Source: Dactylonectria macrodidyma
Lineage: Eukaryota; Ascomycota; Sordariomycetes; Hypocreales; Nectriaceae
Length of the DNA stretch: 64,000 nucleotides
Reading direction: 5' to 3'
Assembly: GCA_020744425.1 (NCBI GenBank)
Contig: JAGMUV010000033.1
Span: forward strand, 310,001-374,000
The notes beneath the pieces are model-generated. The model was not told the DNA's origin, searched no databases, and was given only the letters and a program-made list of their open reading frames with translations. The stretch's first letter is position 1. Every line of letters starts with the position of its first letter. Both the position numbers and the translations under genes were made by a program. Of the stretch, positions 10,230-19,674 are shown in pieces.

Positions 10230-10783
10230 ATGTCAGACGGCAAAGACTCGAATCTGAGCGGAAATCTTTCCGGAGTTGCCAAGCTTGAATCCTCTGAAGG
10301 CTGGATCAACTGGAACGAGGAAATCCGAGACCTACTGGCCCTGTCTGGTTGTGACGATCTCCTGGAGAGAAAACGAGACCCACCGGTGCAAGGCAATCTC
10401 TCGGACGTCGACTTCGAAGAAAAGCTAGATGCTTGGCACCAGAGACAAGCACGGGCGTGCGGAGCAGTTCGATATCGGCTTGGTTTCCGTCCCAGACAGG
10501 AAGTCCAAGGTCTCAATAAATTAGCGAACATCCTTAAAACGCTGGAGCAGCACTTCAAACCAAAGGGTAGCAGCGTATTCCACGACCTCCAGCAAAAGTT
10601 CGATCGGCTCACTCTGGACAACTGCGAAAATGTATCCGACTTCTCTCGGCAATTACGAAAGACCCGAGACCAAGTCCTTCAACTAGACGAAACTAGTCAG
10701 ATTGGACAGCCACAACTGATAGACAAGTTTCTCAATGGACTTGGACCCAAGTATCAAGTATTCCTCACAGCATTTCTTCAGAG
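10230..10783 (+). pseudogene. Ty1/Copia Gag N-terminal fragment
   Basis: The frame starts at ATG 10230 (MSDGKDSNLSG) and encodes the N-terminal helical part of a Copia Gag, with WINWNEEIRDLLALSG and LNGLGPKYQVFLTAF as family-typical segments. It is cut at 10783, just after the FLTAF segment, by the left end of a TIR element, and its remainder is not found on the other side of that element. The reading continues a few codons into the element and stops at 10808. Confidence 0.75.
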
Positions 10784-11720
10784 CAGTGATCGGAATGGTC
10801 CGGTATGAGGTGGTATTGGTATGGTATATACCGCCAAGACTTGGTATGGTTTGAGGAAATCTCAATACCATGGTATTACCGGTATACCAAGTCACACCAG
10901 TAGCGCTAAAAATAGGCCGAGGTAAAGCACTTAGCGGCGGGAACTGGCTAGAATCTAGACTAAATTGGCTAGTCTAGAAGGCTAACAGTCTATAAAAAAA
11001 CTCGCTTGATTTGGTGCATCAGTATTATGGGATCGCCATTCCCCATATCGCACCGACGATACCTGTCGCACTGAGGTTGCGTGTATAGTAGGAATGGGTT
11101 ATCAATTATTGTGGTGAACGGCGGTAGTATGTTGTTGATTGTTCGTTCTTGTGCGGGGTAGTCCCTCACACAGTTTTCTTGTAGCATAACTATAGCTAGA
11201 TGACTAATTTGGTTTTGAGATCATGCCTACCCTGCAACAATACCTTTCTTGACATCGTCACCGACTCACCGGCGCCCATTCCATGTTCGCCATAAGGACG
11301 CATGGTAAAAGAATTACAAAAATCTCTAGAAAAAATCTCAATAAAAATGATTTTCTTAATTTCATACATTTGAATCTTCTACAAGCTTGTCTTCCATGGA
11401 AAGTGTAGTTATATGATTGCTTTTCTTTCCTGAAACCGCGTCACCTTCTTATTCTTTATTTTGGCAATTCAGATCCATAGAGAGCCGCTTGGTGGTTCAA
11501 CTAAAGAGACCTGTATATAGGACGTAATGTAGAGGTAAAACAAAAATGAATAAAATCGATCTGCCCTGGCTGTAAGGAGATATTCGTTTTGTCACGTGAT
11601 ACCCTTTATGCGTGATAAAAGTCTTGGCGGTATTACTGGTCTTACCGGTCATTATGTAAGCAGTCGGTATGGTATGGTTTGACCCTCATACCATACCATA
11701 CCGGACCATTCCGGTCACTG
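10784..11720. mobile_element. Non-autonomous hAT-like TIR element, 937 bp
   Basis: The left end CAGTGATCGGAATGGTCC and the reverse complement of the right end CAGTGACCGGAATGGTCC match at 23 of 24 positions (10784-10807 and 11697-11720). The CAGTG start is typical of hAT ends. Subterminal motifs also repeat in inverse (ACCGCCAAGAC near 10830, GTCTTGGCGGT near 11620), with many GGTATGG repeats. No coding frame inside is recognised. The 8 bases on each side (CTTCAGAG and CATGAAGC) do not match. The two flanks are fragments of unrelated transposons, so this copy probably marks a recombination junction. Confidence 0.8.
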
Positions 11721-12776
11721 CATGAAGCCCTGCGGAAGGTTGAGGCTCAGCGGGAACGACTATTGAACGAACTTCCTGCGTGTACAGGGCCCTTCTCTAG
11801 GACCCTCAGTCTACCTTGTGCTCATACCCTTCAGCCTTTACTGGTGCAGAGTCAGCCCCTTCAACTACATCATTTCCATTCACATTGGCATCTCCAACGC
11901 TCAGGAACCCCCCAGCTTATTATTGAGCCTCACAAGCAGTTTGATCGTCTAGCAGCTCGTTCAACGCTGCCACCAACAAGCACACAACGTGAGCCTTGTG
12001 CATTTGAAGCTGTTGAGAAAGCAGCACAACCAAAGGCACCACCGAAGTGTTCGAGATGTGGTGTACAAGGCCACACTAGGAAATCTAAAGCATGCCCCTT
12101 ACGTTACGAAGAGGTATTGCAGGCTCCTGCCCAAACCTCTACGACGACGCATACAACAACGCATACATCTACTCGCTCTGTAACTCGCTCACTATCCCCG
12201 TTATCCCCATCAGGAGACTCTGTGGTATCTGAGACTATAGCATACATAACGACACATACAACAACACACACAACAACTCGTGTGCTATCTCCACCAGCAA
12301 CCAGGCCAGCAACTGTCACTGCAGCTGTGCCCGCATTACGACCCGATGACCCCCGTGCTATCTACCAACGATACAAAGAAGCACGAGAGGCCTGGTATGC
12401 TACATTGGATCGGGGAGCTGTCAAGACCAATCAACAATACCGGAAGGCCAAGGGGCTGCCTACACGCGACTCCAAAACAGAGTATAACTGGTGCGTTGAC
12501 TACAAGCGAATGGGGCCTCGTTGCAAGGTAGGAAATAGCTTCAGAGACTTGACTACAGAGGAGAAGATGAGTTATCTTGATTGGGATAAGGCTGAGAACG
12601 AGCGGGTTGAACAGAATGTAGGGATAGAGATGGCGAAGCAGCCTTTCTCAGGGCGGCGAGGCATGCGAGATATCTGGGATGCTGCGGAAAGAGATCTCGA
12701 ATTACAGGAGGAATGGTACGGAGGTGGGAACCCCGCCCCCCCAACTAACATTTACAAGAGTGACAGGAAATTGTGA
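11721..12776 (+). pseudogene. MULE (Hop-like) transposase C-terminal part
   Basis: The frame starts at the element boundary and encodes about 350 aa. It begins with LHEALRKVEAQRERLL, then a SWIM-like zinc motif (C..LPCAH) and LQLHHFHSHWHLQR, all typical of the C-terminal end of fungal Hop-like Mutator transposases. A zinc knuckle CSRCGVQGHTRKSKACPLRY lies near 12050-12110, followed by Thr/His-rich repeats (TTTHTTTHT) and an extra 160-residue tail. The FAR1 DNA-binding and catalytic domains are missing, cut off by the TIR element on the left. A related knuckle is present in the MULE at 32.4 kb. Confidence 0.7.
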
Positions 12777-12968
12777 TTTCGATATATCATTAGAAAGAAA
12801 AAGAAAAGGTAAATCTACGAGAATAGTTATGGTGACCCAATGGCTTGATTCAACAACGTTGTAGCTGAGTTCACATGTAGGGTTGAGCAGGCTTAGTAGT
12901 CACTCATACGATAACCGCAGGAATAGCAGCAACAACATGGCTTTGACGACGTGGGCGACTTGTGCGAC

Positions 12969-13634
12969 ATGACAGAAGATGACATGACCAATATTGGTAT
13001 CACTGCTGATCACCAGAGGACCTTAGATGGGCTTTTTACACAAATGCGTTCAACAAGAGAAATAACTCCACGACCAGTAGCAAACCCAACGATCGGGCTG
13101 GGGCTCGAATCTACAGTCTTCGCGCCGACAGACACTGAACCCTATCCGATAGATCAGAACCCAGACATAATATCGCCGCATCAAGCGGCAGACCTTGCTG
13201 TAGACCAAGCCGAGAGCTATGGTCCCGGGAAGGGATCCGCTTCGCCGCTCGGCTCGGAAATGCTGGTGTCCGTTTCCACATGGACAGGTATTGCAGTAGA
13301 CACCAGCATCGTCCAACACCTCCTCGCCTTATACTTCTGTTGGGAGTATCCTGTTTTTGCGTCTCTTAGTAAAAAGCATTTCATTAAAGACTTCTGCGAC
13401 GGTCGAGCTCGTTACTGCTCTCCGATGCTTGTTAATGCTCTGCTCGCACTTGGGTATTGTTTTTCAAGTCAGCAAATCGGCACAGCAAATATTCCAGTTC
13501 CCTATCCATCGGGAGATCAGTTCTTTCAAGAGTCTCAGAGGCTATTCAACGCCGAACAGGACCACCATAACCTGACAACAGTCCAAACACTGGGTATCAT
13601 GTCGCTTCGCGAGTCGAGCTGTCTATGCTCGTGA
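12969..13634 (+). pseudogene. Fungal-specific transcription factor domain fragment
   Basis: The frame (first ATG 12969) encodes an N-terminal linker followed by the start of the middle homology region of Zn2Cys6-type regulators. This is recognised from LLALYFCWEYPVFASLSKKHF, MLVNALLALGYCFSSQ, FFQESQRLFNAEQD and TVQTLGIMSLRESS. The reading stops at 13634 in the middle of this domain, and the zinc cluster is absent. It is a truncated remnant; such domains normally bind no DNA by themselves. Confidence 0.65.
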
Positions 13635-13687
13635 AAAGGTTCGTAATTATGGCGCGTGGATAATAGTTAGCATTCGGCCGACGCCTT

Positions 13688-14430
13688 TTATACTATGACG
13701 CAGCATTGATTTGCCCCACCCTTGTGTGTCTCTTTGAGTGTAGCCATCGCTGCGGCTTTAAATACGTCCCTCACTCCCTCTCCCGTCAGACAGGAGCATT
13801 CAATATAGTTGTATGCTCCAATTGTGCGTGCCACTGCCTCCCCCTGCGACTTAGTCACATAGCTCGCTGTTCTTTTCCCCTTACGTTTAAGGGGTATATG
13901 GGTATCTCTCAAGTCTTTCTTTAAGCCGACAAGAATGATGGGAACACCGGGGCAATGGTGGGCGGCTTCTGGTTTCCACTTTGGCTTTGTATTAACAAAA
14001 CCATGCGGGAATGATAGGAAATAGTGAGAAAACCAACCTTCCATTCTACATTTTCTAACGAAGCTGGCGAGTCGATAGAAAAACCTATTAGGAAAACATG
14101 GTTTTGTAGATATTGCAAGGGATCCAATCTGTGGGATTCAAATGAGCCAGCCGAATCCCACACTATAAGCCTAACCAGTATGTCTTTCGCCTTTTCAACA
14201 GACACAAAGTACTCATAAGTGCCGGGAACACGCTCAAAAGGCTCATTATTTTGCAGGCCTACGATAACATCGGCAGTTTGAATCTATACCTGAAGATTTA
14301 GCAGTTGCCAAATATATTACATTCTTGGAAAAATCGGCATGGGCTCACTTTTGGCTGGAGAGGACCATGCAAAGCCGCCCGGAGTAGAGAAGTTTTCCCA
14401 CAATTACCATCACCAGTGATGAATAGCTTT
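13688..14430 (-). CDS. Divergent Rho-family small GTPase (5' exon incomplete)
   Basis: Three exons can be joined in phase: complement(13688..13978, 14038..14283, 14349..14430). The introns are 59 and 65 bp. The first visible exon holds the P-loop GDGNCGKTSLL near 14400, the second WDSAG (G3, normally WDTAG) near 14145 and the third VGLKKDLRD (G4-like) and ECSCLTGEGV (G5). The C-terminus CCVIV fits a CAAX prenylation signal, so membrane attachment is expected. The effector loop is unusual: PGTYEYF replaces the normal PTVFENY. The upstream coding exon with the start codon could not be fixed; an acceptor CAACAAG precedes 14430. It may be a functional fast-evolving paralogue or a young pseudogene. 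Confidence 0.7.
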
Positions 14431-15180
14431 CTTGTTGAGAGTCAGTGTTAGAGCTTCATTCGAAATTGCGGACTTTCAGGACAAATAGAAGGCTGCATGA
14501 GGAGTAGGGACATATTGAAAGGACTGATGGTAAAAGGGAGTTCTAGCAATAGGTACATCGCATACTTTTGCACCGGATTCTGCCCGGCTGTCATCGTTCA
14601 TTCAAATCGTTACCTCAACAGAATGCATGAGGGTGCCAAGCGACAGTTCTCCAGGCTATCTCCAATGCGGGGTCAGCTTTCCTAAATATTGGTACTCGGA
14701 GAGATTGATTACCCGTTAGCACATGTGGGCCGGGGGCCCAGGCGAGCCAACCTTGCAAGCTAGGTTGGCCACAAAATTCAAGCAGGCTTGTCACGGCATA
14801 TACATCAGATTGGGACCAGTCATTCAAAATGGAAATTGTGGGGCTTTAGGTGATTATGGAAGCTCTGTACGAAACGGAAACAGCTTCGTGCAAAGGCCCT
14901 CTGGGGTGCGTCCCCCGGGACGAATAAAAACCTACCTACCTACCTACCTATTGGGCCCTACATGAAATGCTCTACCTTTCTGGAAGAACACAACGTCAAC
15001 GTTACAACCTGGTTCACATCAAACGAATTTGATAGAAGGTGCCAAGAGACTGAATACCGGGATAGCGACGTGAGCGAGTTGCAGGACTATCAAGAATGGG
15101 TATTTTCGGAGAGACGGGAGTTGAAGACAAGCCGGGGCTGCAGGTCTTACATCCCGATTTGGACCGAGACAACCGAATGC
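14431..15180. other. Intergenic with a CTAC microsatellite
   Basis: No gene is recognised. A CCTA repeat of five units lies at 14931-14950. An open frame from 14962 (MKCSTFLEEHN) runs to the inverted repeat at 15181 and is cut there; it has no recognised similarity and may be chance. Confidence 0.4.
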
Positions 15181-15387
15181 GTACGGAAGGCCATAGGGGG
15201 CAGTGTCCATTTATTCATTTTTTTGACTTTTGCGTCATTACACTCACCCCAATGTGACATTATCCTTTAAGCTTAAGCTATTCTACAGTATCTCATACAG
15301 TAACGTACAAAGCTGACAAAAATATTAGGTCAGTTTTTGCATTATTTCATATGATATGGATTTTTTATTTTGTCTTGCATTAAGCTC

Positions 15388-16400
15388 ATAGCAGCTCTTG
15401 CAGCAGCTCTTGCAGCAACCCTCATACTGACCTTCACAGCAAACAGTGTGGGAAATAGGCGGTCCATAATGGGCTCTTGGACTGGACCACCTATTCAGTC
15501 CAGTCCAGTCCAGCAAAGTTTCTGGACCAGGTGGTCCAGTCCAAGTCATAGGACCGCCTGGACCGCCCATTTAAAGCCCGTATTGTTAGGTGAGTAAATA
15601 GTGCAATCTGATTGGTTGAGTTTGGTGGAAAATATGATTATTTGACCAGCCTACATACCTTCGAAATCTATCCTAAAGCAGACATTGCAGAGTAAGAAGT
15701 TGGCCGTATGGAAGGCTGGCTGCGCAGGCAGCTGCTGAAGCATACCTAGGCACAACAACACCGAAGCTTCATCGGCATACCAAGTTTTAGTTTGAACTTG
15801 GTACCAGTCCAATTAAGGCAGGCGGTCCAGCCCAAGGCTTCTGGACTGCTGGGCGGTCCAGTCCAGTGCATCCTGTTACATAGGCGGTCCAGTCCAGGGT
15901 GTCTGGACTGGACTGAGCCGCCTATTTCTCACACTGTCAGCAACCCTCGCAGCAGCTCTCACAGCAGCGCTTATACTGACCCTCACAGCAACCCTCATAC
16001 TGACTCTCACACTGACCCTCACAGTGAGTCTCACAGCAACCCTCATACTGACCTTCACAGCAGCCCTCACAGCAGCTCTTACGGCAGCTCGAGTGTAAAT
16101 ATAGGAGTTGCCGCAAGGGTCAGTGTGAGGGCTGCTGTGAAGGTCAGTGTGAGGGTTGCTGTGAAGGTTATAGTGGGAGTTATAGTGGGAGTTATAGTGG
16201 GAGTTATAGTGGGAGTTATAGTGGGAGTTATAGTGGGAGTTATAGTGGGAGTTATTGTTAGATTGTAGCACATATACCCAATTGATAAGAGAAGTTGTAA
16301 CATCAGTAGCGGCGCTACGTTTTTGGCGTAACAGTTTATCTGACAGTTATAGTGGGAGTTATAGTGGGAGTTATAGTGAGAGTTATAGTGAGAAATACAG
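15388..16400. repeat. Palindromic minisatellite arrays
   Basis: On the plus strand, 15388-15443 and 15937-16075 consist of degenerate units such as CAGCAACCCTCATACTGAC. From about 16115 the same unit appears in reverse complement (GTCAGTGTGAGGGTTGCTG). It then turns into eight to nine units of GTGGGAGTTATA at about 16168-16256 and a smaller block at 16345-16395. The two halves face each other and could form a long imperfect hairpin centred near 16090. A MITE at 15444-15936 interrupts the left array. Confidence 0.8.
15444..15936. mobile_element. Nested hAT-type MITE, 493 bp
   Basis: The left end CAGTGTGGGAAATAGGCGG and the inverted right end CAGTGTGAGAAATAGGCGG differ at one base. The interior has many GGTCCAGTCCAG motifs near both ends and no coding frame. 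The 8 bases outside each end are ACAGCAAA and TCAGCAAC (6 of 8 identical), a plausible aged target duplication inside the minisatellite. Confidence 0.8.
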
Positions 16401-16538
16401 TGTGTCCCGCCGTAAAATACACTGTAGCTATGGAAATAAGGGAAATAAGGGCTCCCAAGGACGTACGTGCGGGGTGCACTTAATGAAAAATGCAAAAAAA
16501 TGAATAAATGGACACTGCCCCCTGTGGCCTTCCGTACT

Positions 16539-17210
16539 CGGCCCTGACCGTCCGTATCTCCTGCTGGAGTTGTCGGATCATCTCCAGCTGATCGCTAATC
16601 ACCTTTGTCGCTTTCTGCTGGTTCTCCACCAAAGCATCCCAGAGTCTCTCCAGCATCTGTTTCTGCTTGCTCATGAGATGGCTCGACGTTTCCTGGAGCA
16701 TCGTCTGGAGCATCGTCTGGAGCGTCGTCTGGAGCATCATCTGCATTAGCGATGAATCGCTGCGGGCCGCGCCATCCACAGCCTGCAGTCCCTCTGTTGA
16801 AATGAGAAGATTCATGTTGCTTAGTTCATCCTAAATGTGCAGTAAGGGAACCACTGTTTATATACAGGCACGATCTCTTGTGGAAAGTTCCACCTTCTTC
16901 CACACCTTGCCACCGACTTGGTCGCCACACACTTGTGATCTCCAACACCCTCGTCCGCATTGTCCCAGTCGTTGTCGCCTGCTGCCACTTGCCTTGTGCC
17001 GGCATTCTTCGATGTTCCGGCCTGGCTTGAGGCTACTTGCCAAAACTTTTGGGCTTTCGCGGTTGGTTTCACGGGTCTCGACGAGCGACGCGTCGCGGTC
17101 ACCGAATCCCCACCCGCGACCATGATCTCCTCGGCGGTCGCGTCCATCTCCCGGTGCCACGCTCACGGCAGCGCCAACCCGTTCTTTCGCCTAGAAGAGT
17201 GTAAACAGTG
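16539..17210 (-). pseudogene. 5' fragment of the Tad-like LINE (ORF1 start)
   Basis: The minus strand matches 26.40-26.90 kb of the nearly complete LINE nearly base for base. It carries the ORF1 start (MDATAEEIMVAGGDS) at 17147 and the coiled-coil beginning near 16580. The fragment is open apart from a solo LTR at 16795-16947. It lacks everything after the first ~130 codons, which is unusual because LINE copies normally lose their 5' end, not their 3' end. The left cut coincides with the TIR element at 16537. The 5' end shows only about one and a half of the 9-bp repeats that the other copy has six times. Confidence 0.85.
16795..16947 (-). mobile_element. Solo LTR (153 bp) with 5-bp target duplication
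   Basis: The LTR is the reverse-complement counterpart of 9512-9663, with TGTTG/CAACA ends. On the plus strand it is flanked by CCCTC at 16790-16794 and 16948-16952. The undisturbed LINE copy at about 26657 shows the same site with a single GAGGG, so insertion and duplication can be read directly. A solo LTR arises by recombination between the two LTRs of one element. Confidence 0.92.
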
Positions 17211-17311
17211 TCGTGGCTCGCCTATACGCGCTTATCCATTTACTGTATCAATCAGTACTGCTCACTGAGGGAACTGGCAGCTTACAGCCCACCATCACCA
17301 CCAGCAATGCC

Positions 17312-18525
17312 CAGTGTGGCTAACAATCAATCGAGTTCAATTTTGGCCCTCAAACTCGATTGATTGAACCTATCTCAGCTCGATTGAAGCTTGACTTGAC
17401 TAATCAGCGAGCTTGATTGACAACTTGTCAAGTACTTGATGTACTATGCCTAATCAGGTAATTTGTATAGACCTCTTGGTGTAGCAATCCCGCGCAAGAT
17501 CTTTGAAGTAATCCAGTTCTTCTGTATCATCTCAGCTTCAGCTGTGTCATCGCCGAGGCCGTTGCGCTTGTCGGTGATGAGCTCACTACCATCAGAGAAT
17601 ACGCGCTCTGGCTCTGCGCTCATCGCTGGCGTGCTGAAGATGTTAAGAGCAAGTTTGCTGAGAATAGGCCAAACGTGGCGTCAGTCCACCCACCACACCC
17701 CAGATATCATCGTCATCGTTGGTCGAATTCGAAGGCCTTTTGACCTTGTGGAACTCTATAACATGCTGGATTGCAGCCGTCGTCGATTCTGCTGCAAACA
17801 GCTGACTGATATACCGCTTATTGTTATGGCAATCGGCGCAGAGGAAGTACTTGTCACTACTATGCTTCAGCTCCGCCCCATATGAATAGATCCGCGAGAC
17901 TTTACCTGTCTGCCCACGCTCCTCTTGTCCGGTATGCGATACGCCGATACCGTATTATACCCGTACACCCTACACAATCGTGCCATCGTGCCGCCGAAGC
18001 ACACCCCAGTCAATTGGGAACGAGAGAGAGTGTGGAGGGCAGGTAGATCGATGGATAAGTTGCTCTACCGGTACATCTGACGTGCTCAGTCGACGATATC
18101 GGCCAGTTTAGATCGGTAGATTGACTCGAAGATATCGCAGATAAGCTTCGAGTACTTGATGGCCGACTTAGGCCCCAGAACGTGTCGTTGATAGATATTT
18201 GATGTAGGAATAGGATGTTGTTTCATCCGGGGGGACACACCCAATAGGGCCATTGCGCTAAGCTGTTAACCTTTCCTACAGTGCTTCCATGCGCAGCTTA
18301 GATATTAGTTCTAAGCGATGTAATTGGCTAATTAGCGATATCTAGGGTATCCTCTCCTAGCCTTCCTAAATAAGTAATTATTGGCATCAAGTACTTGACA
18401 ACTTGACACTCCTTTAACTTGATTGATTGACGATAACCCTTAAACTTGACTTGAGAACTTGACTTGACGAGAGGTCGAACTTGATTGAGAATTGTCAAGT
18501 TCGAGCTTGATTGTTAGCCACACTG
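17312..18525. mobile_element. hAT deletion derivative, 1214 bp, with perfect 8-bp TSD
   Basis: Both ends read CAGTGTGGCTAACAATCAA inward. The flanks are GCAATGCC at 17304-17311 and at 18526-18533, a perfect 8-bp duplication as expected for hAT insertion. Subterminal regions are full of CTTGATTGA/TCAATCAAG motifs, the usual transposase-binding arrays. Inside, on the minus strand, remain a BED zinc finger and the dimerisation domain of the transposase (see next entry). Confidence 0.95.
17450..17900 (-). pseudogene. hAT transposase remnant: BED finger and dimerisation domain
   Basis: Reading the minus strand from about 17890, a BED-type finger is seen: FLCADCHNNKRY followed by HVIEFHKVKR. After a frame change near 17680 comes the hAT C-terminal domain with PILSKLALNIFSTPAMSAEP and RVFSDG, ending at the stop at 17450. 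The central catalytic domain is missing. Two short exons flanking a large internal deletion explain the structure. The element needs a transposase from elsewhere. Confidence 0.75.
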
Positions 18526-18528
18526 GCA

Positions 18529-18845
18529 ATGCCGGGGCCAGAACTTGCCGCGAAAGAACTACTGGGCCGAGGTCAGTGGCACTCAGTCGAAGCAACATAG
18601 TAGCCTTTTCAATCCCTAGGACTTTTTAGAACTTGATCCGCAAGACGACGACGCCGACTTAGCGCTGGCCGATAACGCCAGCTCCATTGCATCGATTACT
18701 TCCAGCATTCTTCAATACAGGACGATTCACGGCAGAATGTACCACAGTACGCATGGCAAGGCAGAATACTGGTTAGTACGGCCTCCTTTATGAAATTTTC
18801 AGCCGCTGATGCACTGTCATGCGCCATCTACTGACTTCTGATCCT
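18529..18845 (+). pseudogene. LaeA-like SAM-methyltransferase, 5' fragment
   Basis: Two exons join in phase: 18529..18571 and 18630..18771, encoding a 62-residue N-terminus. It starts MPGPELAAKE and contains SSIASITSSILQYRTIHGR and YHSTHGKAEYW, the hallmark N-terminus of fungal LaeA-like (TAM-domain) methyltransferases, which precedes the SAM-binding fold. The second intron starts GTTAGT at 18772 and is cut by an LTR at 18846; no methyltransferase fold remains. The start codon lies inside the 8-bp duplication made by the upstream hAT insertion, so the promoter is now 1.2 kb away. Confidence 0.75.
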
Positions 18846-19073
18846 TGTTGCACTGTCACATCTATCAACTGATGAGACTACGGCCCGGTCTCAAAGGCTC
18901 GGTTCTCTAGCAAGCCGGTCTCGAAGACCCGGATCCCTTGGGATCCGGTCTTAGGAGAACCTTATCATAGCTATGAGAGCAGCCTACAAATAGAGCTGCT
19001 GCGAGCCCTCAGTTAGATAGAAATCAAGAGCTTCTATTCACATCACAATGCACCCTTCCTATCTGATGCAACA
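18846..19073. mobile_element. LTR (228 bp) at a junction of two broken genes
   Basis: The segment starts TGTTGCACTG and ends CTGATGCAACA, giving TGTTGCA/TGCAACA inverted ends. It contains a TATA-like CTACAAATAG near 18990 and a strong hairpin at 18924-18952 (AAGACC.GGATCCC and its complement around TT). The bases outside (ATCCT left, TCAAA right) do not match. Left of it is an LaeA-like gene cut in an intron; right of it is a PP1-regulatory gene cut in an exon. This suggests recombination between two LTR copies at different loci. Confidence 0.75.
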
Positions 19074-19674
19074 TCAAACGTGAAACGGCATGTAACTGAC
19101 TTGTGGAATGCTGCCTTTCTCACAGCCACCACGCCTTGCAAAGCCTTTTGGTCGTCTAACAACCGCAGTTTCTTGAGACACACAAATCGGGACTCGTGAG
19201 ATCTCGTCTGATGCGGGAAGTTGGGCGTAACCATCTCCCATTGACACGCCACATCGTGTCGGAACGTGGGATATTCCGTGTCGGTCTTATCAGCATGACT
19301 GGATCGCGATCCAGCGCTGATAGACATGGGACAGTCCAGTCGGAAAAAATCGAGAGTCTCTTCCAAGTGGCTGTGGAAGTTCACAGACTTTGTGGCGGTG
19401 GGACTGGTTGGCACGCTGGCAGGACGCCTACAAGATGGTGGGCGCAGGATTGGGCGACTAATTCGCCAGACAGTTTGCGTATTACGCGTGGTTTTCTGTG
19501 TTGGCCGTTCTCTGTCTCATCTTCGGATTCGCTAACGACAGCGGCATCCTCGGATTTGGGAGGGGTAGCATCGAGGTCCGCGGGTTTCGTGCGCAACCGC
19601 CACGGTAAATCAAAATGGACCTTCTCTGATGGCGACGAGCATGGGGATTGTTTCAAAGGAGGAATATATGGCAT
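19074..19674 (-). pseudogene. PP1 regulatory subunit with CBM21 domain (GAC1/PIG1-like), broken
   Basis: The minus strand starts at ATG 19674 (MPYIPPLKQS). After about 70 codons the frame shifts at roughly 19455, where one base appears to be missing. The next frame has TATKSVNFHSHLEE, an RVxF-type protein phosphatase 1 docking site. It continues through WEMVTPNFPHQ, VCLKKLRLLDDQKALQGVVA and FHKSVTCRFTFD, the start of a CBM21 glycogen-binding domain. The gene is then cut inside the CBM21 domain by the LTR at 19073. In the cell such proteins target PP1 to glycogen; this copy is dead. Confidence 0.8.

Larger units (their letters stand above)
15181..16537. mobile_element. TIR element filled with minisatellite (1357 bp)
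   Basis: The left terminus 15181-15225 (GTACGGAAGGCC..CAGTGTCC..) and the reverse complement of 16493-16537 agree at 44 of 45 positions. The right boundary coincides with the point where the LINE fragment sequence begins (16539). The interior is almost entirely minisatellite related to CAGCAACCCTCACACTGAC and its complement, plus an inner MITE. No coding frame is supported. Flanking bases show no clear target duplication. The class is uncertain; the inner CAGTGTCC at 15201 would fit a hAT end. Confidence 0.7.

Noticed and set aside
15792..16271. Open frames rich in Val-Gly-Val or Ser-His
   Set aside because: They are translations of minisatellite units, without start context or family similarity.
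15388..16400. Regular repeats that could suggest a CRISPR array
   Set aside because: Units are directly adjacent without unique spacers, occur in both orientations, and the host is a fungus. It is a minisatellite.
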